A stretch of 64,000 nucleotides of DNA, taken from Entoloma clypeatum (taxonomy: Eukaryota; Basidiomycota; Agaricomycetes; Agaricales; Entolomataceae). This document shows, piece by piece, positions 45,452-55,188 of the stretch. Under the pieces are notes generated by a model. It was given only the letters and a program-made list of their open reading frames with translations, did no database searches and was not told the DNA's origin. The first letter of the stretch is position 1. The number at the start of each line of letters is the position of its first letter. Position numbers and translations under genes: made by a program. The stretch is taken from NCBI GenBank assembly GCA_963565915.1, contig OY751487.1, positions 992,001-1,056,000 on the forward strand, given 5' to 3'.

Positions 45452-45790
45452 TGTTACGGACTAACGACTACGGACGTATACGCTTACTTTTTCACTTTTA
45501 CTCATCGGCCCCCGCTTACACATATCATATTATACCTTATTTCCTTTAGTATACTTCGCTCCCGCGCTGACTCGCTTTCCGCAGCTGTCTGACTCATTCC
45601 GCAGTCAGCTTACTCATTAGTGCATAGCCTTCCGCAGTTACTGACTCATTCGCTACCGCTCATAGTCAGTACTATATAAACCTCATGTACCATAGCTACA
45701 TTCCTTAGATTTAGCAATCACATTGCTCTTCGCCTTTCCATCTTCCTGCATACTCTGCCCGAACCTTGGAATGGTTTGTTACGCATAACA
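45452..45790 (+). repeat. Gypsy 3' LTR (339 bp)
   Basis: Same length and ends as the 5' copy, followed by the AAAAG duplication at 45791-45795. Confidence 0.92.
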
Positions 45791-45886
45791 AAAAGGGAAT
45801 ATGTCATAAGGAATCATTTAATTGTTTTCTTGAATCATATTCATAACACATCACTGATTGGGAACCCTTTTTTAGATTCATCTACA

Positions 45887-48800
45887 ATGTCTACCTCTCG
45901 CTCTGCTCTTGACATCATCACCCCCTTCGACGGCATCAACTACCAAAGCTGGGCCGAAAAAATGAAGTCCTACCTCCTCCATCAAGGAGTCTGGCGCCTG
46001 GTTTCTGGCGACATCCTCCGCCCTGTCATTGCCGACTTCACCACCACGGTCTCCACCCCTGGGGCCACTGCTGCTGCTCCCCCTGTACTGACCACCACGA
46101 TCGACCAGCCCAGCTTCCATAAGGAAGAAAAAGCCTGGATCAGGGACGACGACGTAGCCCTCGGGGCGATACGCCTGAAGGTCTCTGAGGCGATCAGACG
46201 CCACATCAAGGACAGCATCTCGGCACTTGACGCGTGGAAAACGCTAAAAGATAACTACTCCAAGGTATCCCCGGCCGTCATCTTCGGCAACTTCAAGACC
46301 GCCGCCACCTTCAAGCTGTCTGGACGCGACCCCGTGCCTGAAATCGAATGCCTGGGGTCTCTTTTCGCTCGGCTCGCCGATTCGAACTTTGTCGTCCCCG
46401 ATCTGATGCAGGCAATGATCCTGGCCAATGCGATTCCCGACGCCTGGTCGTCACTCTCCACCGCCCTTTTCCAGGTCTACAATGCCGACGATTTCACCTA
46501 CAAAGCCGTCGCCGAGAGCATCATCTCGGAGTACAGGCGCAAGTATTCGGTCGGGTCTACTCGTGCGTCCAATGAGCAGGCCCGGAAAATTTCCGGGACA
46601 AAGCGCAAGGGGCAGGACCCCAAATGGGAAAAGCAGCAAAAGCCGAGTACCTCGCAGAACGACGCTGACGAGCAGCCTAACTCGACCGACCATGGTACCG
46701 CTTCTGAAAAGAAGAAGGGAAAAGGGCGCTGGCGCAATCAGAAGAAAAACGCCAACACTGCGGACAACGCGTCCGAACATGTGGAGGAAACGGTTGAGTT
46801 TGTTGCTCCTGCCATCCACTTCCCCTCTCTTCCGACACCATCCTTCACCACCGTCACTGGCCGCGGGAAAACGTTAAGTACCGCCCAGTCCGATTCCGCG
46901 AGAATGCAGTCGCTCCTGCAGCGAATGAACCCGCCTCCATCTCAGTACACCGGGCTTCCTTCGGGCAAGCCGTCTGCGTGGAAAAAGAATGACCACGTCA
47001 GGAAACTCGCGCGGAGCATTGGTGCTCGTCCCTCAGGGTCAAATCTTCGGATTCTGGACACGATTATCCCAGAAGAAGACGAAAGACCGTCCAAGCAGCG
47101 TCGAGTTACTCCGCCACTGGACCAAACCCTTAGGATGATGGACATAGACCATCAGAGCGAGCGTATGGGGCCGGATCAATTCGAAGATGGGCTTATTGAA
47201 CTTGACGGTTCGTCATCTCCCTCTCCTGAATCTGACCAATTAAGGAAAGCTAATAACACCTCCTTTCAGACGTGTAAAATATTAGCTAGTACTAGTGCAG
47301 AATATATGGATCATATTGACAGCGATCTATATAAAAAATATACAAAGCACTTTGCGTCATGCACACACTGTAAGGAGAAAGAACGCGCACAATGGATCTT
47401 AGACTCCGGTGCCTCGTTACACTTTACCCATGAGTTCAAGGACTTCGCGTACTACAGGCCTCTCAAGGCTAAGCGATTTGTCCAAACAGCTGCAAAGGGA
47501 AAGAAACTGGAGATACGCCTATTGTCCCTAGGCGTCTTCCTTAATCACGGTTACAAAGTAGACGGAATGCGTGGAGAAATCAACATCTCCAAAGGACAGA
47601 ACAAAATACAGTTCTCGCCTCACATTCTCGGACAAACCATTTATTGGTTAGACACTGAAATACGCTATGACCAAATCCATGTGATCTCTAGCGAAATCAC
47701 TGTCGAAACCTGGCATAAATGCCTTGGCCACCCAAATGACCAGGCGCTCAATAAGATTCCCACCAGTACCAAAGGAGTACCCAAAACATTAGTACGTGAG
47801 AAATCACAGGAAAGCTGCACAGGGTGTCTCAAAGGGAAAATGCTGAATCAGTCATATCCCAATTCAATGACGAGGGCTTTCAAACCCTTTGATCTGATTC
47901 ATTCAGACCTGAAACAGATATCCACGGCATCGTACCACAAGTACAAATACTTCCTCACGTTTTTGGACGATTTTTCATCTCATGTCTGGGTCGTCTTGCT
48001 TAGGAAAAAGTCTGGTGCCATTACGGCACTGAGACAGTTTCTTGCGATGATCCAGAACCAATTTGCCACTACTCCTAAAAAGTGGTGAGTTGATGGAGGT
48101 GGAGAATTTGACAAATACAAAGACGTACTTGCCGATCATGGAATTCTGATCGACATCACACTCCCATATCAGCACCAGCAGAATGGTAGAGCAGAAAGGA
48201 TCAATTGAACACTATGGAAAAAATCTCAGGCATTACGCTTCGATGCATGCTTACCGCCCATGTGGTGGGAATTCTGTTTGGAACACGCAGCATTTCTCTA
48301 CAACAGAACCCCCATGCAGCGTCTTGAATGGAAAACCCCTTACTTCAGGGTGACCAATGAGATCCCCGACATGTCCAGCGTCAGAGTATTTGGATGTCAG
48401 GCATATGTATATATCCCAAAGGAGAAACGTAGGAACTCCCTGGAATCAAGATCCCGATTGATGATTTATCTCGGATCGAAACCAGGAGTCAAAGGATACC
48501 GCTTCATGGATCCTGAGACCAACACGATTTTCATGGGCGGGAAAGCTATCTTTGATAAAAGCAAGTACCCTAGATGCCACATCGACCCGTTGCCAGAAAA
48601 CCACCCAGAAATGGAAGACCCAGAGCCGGCTGATGAGTTTGAGGATCTCATTCCCGGCAGCAATGATGACAATAGTCACAACGAAACACCTCATGACCCA
48701 GTTCCCATTGAACAGGATCAACCTGAATCAGACAACGAACTGCCTGCCAGTGAGCCTGATGACGAACCACGAGTACCCACTCCGGAACCCGAGCAAGTAC

Positions 48801-50518
48801 CAGATCGACCGATCAGAGAACGACAAGTTCAGAAGATGCCAGGAAGCATCTATGGGGAAGACACTCCAGCGTCTGATCTTGAAAAATTAGATCGAAGACG
48901 GAGATTGGGCGGTCAAACGGCATGGATGAATGACCTCCTGATGGAGGCAATATCAGTCCAAGTTGGCATCATTGAAATGTCCCATAAAGACATATACCCT
49001 CTTCCAAATAAAGAAGACTGGTATGCGGCTGAACGTAAAGAGCTAGACATGCTCAAACGCCGCGGGGTGATCACGGAGCTAGTACCCCTGCCTGCAGGAA
49101 GGAAAGCTCTAAGGAACAAATGGGTGTACAACGAAAAGTCCGACGGGCGTCTGAAAGCACGCCTCGTTGCAAAAGGCTTTTCACAGGTAGAAGGGATCGA
49201 CTTCAATCAGATCTTCTCACCAGTCGTAAGATATGAAACCGTCCGACTGATACTGGCATTGACAGCCCTTGAAGGGTGGTTCATGACTCTTTTGGACGTC
49301 TCATCAGCCTTCCTCTATGGAACGCTCCGTGAAGTCATTTACATGCGACAGCCTGAGGGCTACATAGTAAAAGGGAAAGAACACCTCGTGTACCAACTAT
49401 TCAAAGCTCTATATGGACTTAAGCAGGCCGCATTAGCCTGGTGGAGGGAACTTGATTCCTCCATGAAAAAGCTCGGCTTTGTCCGGCTTCACTCCGATGC
49501 GGGAGTGTTCATTCACAAAAGTACCAACGGGGAAATTGTAATCGCCGTCATCTATCTCGACGACTCTGCTTTTCTCGGCACAAACCAGGAATATACGCTA
49601 GAGAAAAAGAAGGCCTTCATGACCACATGGGAATGTAGGGACCTAGGGCACCTCGTGCCTGATGGGGAACCGAAAGAATTTCTCTCTATCCAAATAAGGC
49701 AACACGGGAAACGTATCTTCATCGATCAAGTACCGTACCTTGAGAAAATACTCGAACGAATGGGGATGAGTGAATCTAACGCCACCCATACCCCACTTCC
49801 TACAGGCTACAAACCCATGATGTCCGAAGATGAACCCAATGCAGAACTTCGATCAAAGTACCAATCCGTCATCGGATCACTTCTATATCTGATGATTGGA
49901 ACAAGGCCAGACATCTGTTTTGCTGTGATCAAAATGTCGCAATTTTCCGCAAATCCCACCAAACGCCATTTAGAAGTGGCTAGGGATATTTGCAGATATC
50001 TGAAAGCGACAAAGAATTACGCAATCATGTATGATGGTGACTCAGGGAAAGGAATCTATGCATTCACAGACTCCGACTGGGTGTCAGATGAAAACACGAG
50101 GAGGTCTACCACTGGCTTCTTCATATCACTGGCATCTGGAGCAGTGACATGGGTATCATCGGCGCAAAAGACCATCGCCCTCTCTTCCACAGAAGCAGAG
50201 TATATGGCGTTATCAGACTGCAGTCGCGCAGCAACATGGCTGAGAAGTATGCTTGCCGAACTTGGAATGCAGATCAGATCAGTACCGATCTACGGAGATA
50301 ACAATGGCTCCGTCTTTATCGCATCCAACCCTGTAACTGAGAAGCGATCCAAGCACATTGACGTGTGATTCCACTTCGTCAGAGAAAAAGTCTCCGAAGG
50401 GATAATTACAGTCGAATTCATTAAAGGAGTGAACAACCCTGCAGACCTTTTAACTAAGAATCTGGGAAAAATCCTCTTTTCCAAGTTTATCCCGTACTTC
50501 GGATTGATAAAAAACTAG
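45887..50518 (+). pseudogene. Copia-1 gag-pol with three TGA stops
   Basis: One frame of 1544 codons from the ATG at 45887 to TAG at 50516-50518. Order: Gag (ITPFDGINYQSWAEKMKSYL, IRLKVSEAIRRHI), a disordered Lys-rich linker, protease (WILDSGASLHFT), gag-pre-integrase (WHKCLGHPNDQAL...CTGCLKGKM), integrase core (DLIHSDLKQ, FLDDFSSHVWVV, VDGGGEF), reverse transcriptase (RLVAKGFSQVEGIDFNQIFS, LDVSSAFLYGTL, and YLDD where YVDD is usual) and RNase H (FTDSDWVSDENTRRSTTGFF, SSTEAEYMAL). In-frame TGA codons at 48086, 48206 and 50366 each replace an expected Arg in W.VDGGGEF, RIN.TLWKK and KHIDV.FHF, all explained by CGA to TGA. No zinc knuckle is seen in Gag. Confidence 0.9.
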
Positions 50519-50593
50519 GCGAAACAGAGTACCTATATATATATGTGGGAAAAAGTAAGATGTATTTAGAAGTATGTACTAAATATGGGGGGG

Positions 50594-50902
50594 TGTTGAA
50601 ACTTTTCCCATCATGTAGATTAGATTAGATTAGATTACATCATGTGACCTTTACATATCTTCATTACATACTTGTTTGGTTGGTACAAACAGTAGTACGG
50701 TATATAAGACCAGGAAACTGTCAATATCAACAAGTTGTCTCTTGACTCTTAACCAGCTCCATCGCTCTCACCAGCCTCAACCACTCTTACCAGCCTTACC
50801 CCTCCAAACCATGTAAGTGACCATAGCGGTATCGTAGAGTACTTCCAGTGTAGCTATGTTGCTCAGTACGCCTGTGGCTAGCGCCCAGGTGGAACTTCAA
50901 CA
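50594..50902 (+). repeat. Copia-1 3' LTR (309 bp)
   Basis: Preceded by a G-run polypurine tract and followed by the CAGTC duplication (50903-50907). It has 13 bp more than the 5' LTR near position 50870-50885. Confidence 0.9.
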
Positions 50903-52738
50903 CAGTCTCCGTCACGATGAGGGAAGACTCCTCGTTTGTAATGCGCTGTGCACATATGTGCCACCACGTTTGAGCGAGGATTCTCGTTCTTTGCTTCTGG
51001 ACTGTTGACCTGTGAGTTACCTGCATGCTTGCTGGTATGCGACCTGTGAGTCTGAGTCAGCTACAGACCTAAGTCCTCAAGGATCTGGGCTGGGCTTCTG
51101 GGAAGCCAAATCCTTGCGGGTACGGATTCGGGTCACCCACGAGTGCACTCACGGACAGCCTTAGCTGAGTGGACGATGGGTGACGGCTGGGCGACATCGC
51201 CTCGTTGTGTCTCACCCTCGCCGTTTTGATTTATTACTTCGCCCCACTATGTTTTACCCCACTCTCGTATTGCATGACCCTCTGTGTTCCAGCTTTTGTA
51301 CCCTTATCGTTTCGGCGCCCCTGTGTTTCCGGTGTGCCCTCTTATTGCCCCGCTGGCCCTTGTGTCACCCGAGGGATTGTGCGCTCGAATATAACACTGG
51401 TACCAGTTTCATCACCAAAACCTGGAAAAGCTGATGAACCGTTCTATTTCTCACGACTTGTACCAATCTTGTATTGGGAGGATAATTGGTCGTGATCGGT
51501 TGTGATCTCACGTTGAGATTGTATTAGATTGTCAAGGTGTCGTCATCTTGGCTGGCGTTGTCAACCCTCGACAATCTCACCTGGAGCTGATGCCTGGGTC
51601 TCATCCTTTCACAATTTTGTCTAGTATGGGGTGAGATGGCCAGAAAGCTGTTTGTATTTGCTTCGCCAGCTGACAATGACTTCAGATAAACTTCTCGCGG
51701 ACTACTTAGCTATCAAACCACTGGCATTGGCAACACTGCGGACAGGTTCTACGTGTTCAACCCTTTGGATAACTTGAAGGGAGCCATCCTCGACTCATGC
51801 TCAACTCACATTCCTGATCCACCAGTTTCCCCATTTCGCAGACTCTCCTGTCGAGACTGGGCGGAGGACTCTTGCTGCGACCCGCTCCCCCGATAGGAAC
51901 CCATGCCCAGGCACGAAACATGGCAACAATGATTGTGTGTGGAATGTTACCACCGTGTCGTGACAACGAACAGCCTGAGGTCCAATTTTGTGATCACATG
52001 GACTTTTGGTGACGACCGCATTAGGCTGCATTAGTTTGACTTTCCATAAATACCTGTGTGCTGCCATGGATCTCGCATGACCTTGTTTCCTTTATCCCCA
52101 CCATCTTGTCCAGTGCAACTCAATGTGAATCACAACCCTTTTGCATTGTGTGCCAGTGAGTTGTTCACTCTACAGGCTGATATTGTCGCTGAGCCCCGGA
52201 GCAAGCTTGCCTGTAAGCTTATGATGTATGAGTAGCCATCTTTCAACTGACACCATCTATCCTTAGTGCGTCAAGGAACCACGCTAGAACACACTTTTGA
52301 ATGCCAGTGGAGGTCAGAAACTGATTATTATTGAGTTTGGCTTTATTTCTCTGGTGAGAATTTTCGCCACTGTCATAAGGCTCAACTTCGGGCGCTAACA
52401 ACTCGCTCTAGCAATTGCACTCAAAATGTAGGTCAGTGTTGAGCGAGTCTCTTGACGGAAATTTTGGAAATGAGGCTGGGGGCTCAGGAACCATCAAAGC
52501 ATATTTACTTACATAGTTCGTCGTTCACAATCACACGTTGCAACCTGGACGTCCATAGTCAAATAATAATATCCCCTTTTTTCCACCGTCCCACTGTCCT
52601 GGGCCTATAATGAGAATTGTGCATAATACTTGCCAAGCTTTCATACACAGTGCGAGCCATTGAACAGTTGACCAGCCTCACAATGCCTTTTAATCTCAAT
52701 ACAATATCATGGATCCCATCATGAGGAATAATAATACT
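50903..52738. other. Region between the two Copia elements
   Basis: Continuation of the host sequence interrupted by Copia-1. I see only short unrelated ORFs (51180-51495 plus, 51757-52067 minus) and no recognisable gene. Confidence 0.45.
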
Positions 52739-53251
52739 TGTTGAACATATCGCCAGATATGTCGCACCATGTGCTTGTCACAGGAAGTGACTATAAGTCA
52801 CTATTACCATATATGTGAGTTTATGGTACAACCACGGACGCATGACTTGTTTATGTATTGTTTGTACAATGGTCCGTGCGCATATTGGATTAGTATAAAT
52901 ACCCATGTATTTAGTACGATGAATCCTAACTCTTGAACACCCCAGTTCTCTGAGACGTTGTAGCTAGTTAGCTTCTTGATTCCACTAACGTCTCTTAACC
53001 AGGTTAGTTGAGCTTCCACTATGCCTTCGTACCGCTACGTCTTGAGCGCCCTTTGGGCTGCCTACGTCGGTTACATCATTAATACTGACGGAAAGTTGAC
53101 AATTCAATCCAATGATAGGATAAGTTGGCAACCTTCATGGTGATTGTCAATTTTGGGCATCGCTCGTCTGAGGTTATCTGTGATCACGAGCTCGTATACA
53201 ATCTGGTATAAATTCACAGTGATTATATCAAATTGTAATGAATTCTGTTCA
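52739..53251 (+). repeat. Copia-2 5' LTR (513 bp)
   Basis: Includes an internal short inverted repeat (GTGACTATAAGTCAC, 52787-52801) and a TATA-like AGTATAAATACCC near 52891. Confidence 0.88.
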
Positions 53252-53912
53252 TCTCGAGCTCGACGGTTCCCTCGACGGTGAACCTCGCAGCATTCGAGGT
53301 ATTGAATGTACCTTTCAATGGGCCATTCTTGATCGATTGCTTGAGAGAATCCCTATTACAATGATCGTATCACGAGAGCAAGTCCATATGGTGCCAACGG
53401 CACAGGGCTCAGTCCCTTCAGGTCTTGATGACAATGGACGCATCGTTGCTCGTTGCGGAGTGTGTCGACAACTCGTTGTTGACAGTCAGCATTGCCCGAG
53501 GCATTGCATAGACAACACTACCTTTGACTACTCGTGTACTACGTGTGATGCAGGAGGAGCAAGGACTCGAGCTTTGAACCGCAGACGGCGTAATCGCCGT
53601 ACTGAGGTACCTGTTGCGGTACCTACCCAAGATGGAGATCCTACGGATCCTCCGCCCGTGTATGTTGATGATGGGACCATCCCTGAAGCACACGGGGCAC
53701 CTCCTCTTTCGCCTCCGGCCCGACAAATTCAGTTGCTGGATAATGACCCCTTAATTGAGGCGGCGAACAGAGCGAATGAAGTCATGCTCCCTATTCAGGG
53801 AGGATCTTGCACCTGTGGGCAGCACAGCACTCAGGGCGCACATGACAATTGGGTAGAACTAGTGATGGCATTTCATATGCTACCACTAGACCAAACAGAG
53901 AACGAAGAATGA
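53238..53912 (+). CDS. Extra ORF in Copia-2 leader, Cys-rich protein
   Basis: An intact ATG ORF of 224 codons whose first five codons lie in the end of the LTR, located where Copia elements normally have only a leader and primer-binding site. The middle carries CGVCRQLVVDSQHCPRHC and CTTCDAGG, a possible zinc-binding arrangement, followed by a basic patch (RALNRRRRNRRTE), a Pro-rich spacer and an acidic end with CTCGQHS. I do not recognise the family. It could be an accessory RNA- or DNA-binding protein of the element or a captured host fragment. The intact frame in a young element suggests it is either tolerated or useful. Confidence 0.6.
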   Translation: MNSVHLELDGSLDGEPRSIRGIECTFQWAILDRLLERIPITMIVSREQVHMVPTAQGSVPSGLDDNGRIVARCGVCRQLVVDSQHCPRHCIDNTTFDYSCTTCDAGGARTRALNRRRRNRRTEVPVAVPTQDGDPTDPPPVYVDDGTIPEAHGAPPLSPPARQIQLLDNDPLIEAANRANEVMLPIQGGSCTCGQHSTQGAHDNWVELVMAFHMLPLDQTENEE

Positions 53913-54003
53913 TGATCGACAAGGCGGCTCGTCTATTTATTTTTCTGATGCGCTTTTTCGATAAAAACATATGCTGATTCTATTTATGTTTCACAGCATC
54001 ATC

Positions 54004-55188
54004 ATGTCTTCAAACTCTAAACTCGACCTCGCTTCTTCCGTTCCCAAACTCACCACCACCAACTTCTCCGTCTATCAGGAGAAGATGAGCGCCTACCTTA
54101 AGGCAGCTAAAGTGTGGAGGATCGTCACCGGTGACAAAAAGTTCCCGGCTGATCCCAAAGAGACAGACTTCCAAGACAAGTTAAACACTTGGCATGAACA
54201 GGACGATCAGGCCCAAGGCCTAATCCAGATGTCCATTTCGGACTCTCTCGTCCATCACATCAAGGGAGCTAAAACCTCCAAGGAGATGTGGGACCTGATC
54301 GCCACTAAACTGTCCACGGTCGGCCCGTCCACCATCTTTGCTGATTTCCAGCAACTCCTCCGCACTTCTCTTTCTCCCGCCGATCCTTTATCTGGCATCG
54401 ATAAGATGCAGACCCTATTTCAGCGACTCGAGCACAACCACATAGATATCCCCAAGTTCGTCCGGATCATGATGATCCTGAATGGACTGCCTCAGGGCTA
54501 TGATGGTCTAGTGCACAGCATCCTCTTTGATGCGGTACACTATGTGGCGCCTGGCGGCAATCAGTCCACAGTACTCGAAATCGGGAAGGTAATCGAGCAA
54601 ATACGCTCGGAATACTTCCGTAAAAACCCGCACGCTCCACAGTCCCAAGGAAGTGCTCACGCGAACAAAATCTCTGCAGTAAAACGCGCTCGTCCCAACC
54701 CCCCGAAGTACCAGCCTCGCACTGGACCCTCTCAGGGATCTTCGGAAGGACCGGCTGCTAACCAGCAGCATTCGCATCAGCACTCCAAGCCCTGGAAGGG
54801 CAAGGGACGAGGAACTTCTGCTGGGAAGACCAAGGGCAAAGGACCCTGGAAAGGTAAAGAGAAGGCGCATTTTGCCTCCTCTGCCATGGATAGCGCCCCT
54901 GATGGGCAGCTTCCAATCCAGACCTTACCCAACACGGTCATTTACGGAAATGGGTCTATCTTCACTCCGCACCCCTCATCATCCACCGACTGGAGGATAA
55001 GGAACAACCAATCGCTTGCGATCGGTAATATTCCTGGCCCAGGCCCTTTCACGGACCTGGATGGAGCGCGCACACTGGCTAACAGCATTGGTGTCCCTCC
55101 AACAGCTCAGAATCTAACTCGCCTCGTCGAGGTTCCTGCGCTTCAACGTAATGAAGCTGCAACGTCAAGGCCGCATACACTTGGTTAG
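54004..55188 (+). CDS. Copia-2 Gag
   Basis: The ATG at 54004 starts MSSNSKLDL; an in-frame ATG at 53971 adds 11 residues. The UBN2/Copia-type Gag core is clear: TNFSVYQEKMSAYLKAAKVW, LIQMSISDSLVHHIKGAKTS, KEMWDLIATKLSTVGPSTIF, and GLPQGYDGLVHSIL. A Gln/His/Lys-rich disordered region with repeated GKG motifs (KPWKGKGRGTSAGKTKGKGP) stands where a zinc knuckle often occurs; no CCHC is present. The ORF ends by running into the pol ORF, overlapping it by 38 bp in another frame. Confidence 0.85.
   Translation: MSSNSKLDLASSVPKLTTTNFSVYQEKMSAYLKAAKVWRIVTGDKKFPADPKETDFQDKLNTWHEQDDQAQGLIQMSISDSLVHHIKGAKTSKEMWDLIATKLSTVGPSTIFADFQQLLRTSLSPADPLSGIDKMQTLFQRLEHNHIDIPKFVRIMMILNGLPQGYDGLVHSILFDAVHYVAPGGNQSTVLEIGKVIEQIRSEYFRKNPHAPQSQGSAHANKISAVKRARPNPPKYQPRTGPSQGSSEGPAANQQHSHQHSKPWKGKGRGTSAGKTKGKGPWKGKEKAHFASSAMDSAPDGQLPIQTLPNTVIYGNGSIFTPHPSSSTDWRIRNNQSLAIGNIPGPGPFTDLDGARTLANSIGVPPTAQNLTRLVEVPALQRNEAATSRPHTLG

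Larger units (their letters stand above)
38983..45790 (+). mobile_element. Gypsy chromovirus-type LTR retrotransposon
   Basis: A 6.8-kb element inside Copia-1. LTRs 38983-39321 and 45452-45790 are both 339 bp, start TGTTA and end TAACA, and are flanked by the perfect duplication AAAAG (38978-38982 and 45791-45795). A purine-rich tract GAGGAGGGGAACA precedes the 3' LTR. It encodes Gag with two CCHC knuckles, a pol with protease, reverse transcriptase, RNase H, integrase and a C-terminal chromodomain, and an extra small ORF. Gag and pol are broken by TGA stops, and pol also by a solo LTR. Confidence 0.93.
38415..50902 (+). mobile_element. Copia-1 LTR retrotransposon, split by a Gypsy element
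   Basis: LTRs at 38415-38710 and 50594-50902 are in the same orientation, begin TGTTGAAAC and end TTCAACA, and are flanked by the perfect duplication CAGTC (38410-38414 and 50903-50907). A primer-binding-like GGTTATGGGCCC follows the 5' LTR. The element is interrupted at 38978 by the Gypsy element; its single gag-pol frame resumes at 45796 and carries three in-frame TGA codons. The four LTR substitutions noted are all CpG transitions, plus one 13-bp indel. Confidence 0.92.

Noticed and set aside
51180..51495. Overlapping plus-strand ORFs between the Copia elements
   Set aside because: Cys/Leu/Phe-rich without a pattern; no splice context.
52804..53019. Minus-strand 71-codon ORF, repeated identically at 58478-58693
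   Set aside because: Lies wholly within the Copia-2 LTR; duplicated only because the LTR is.
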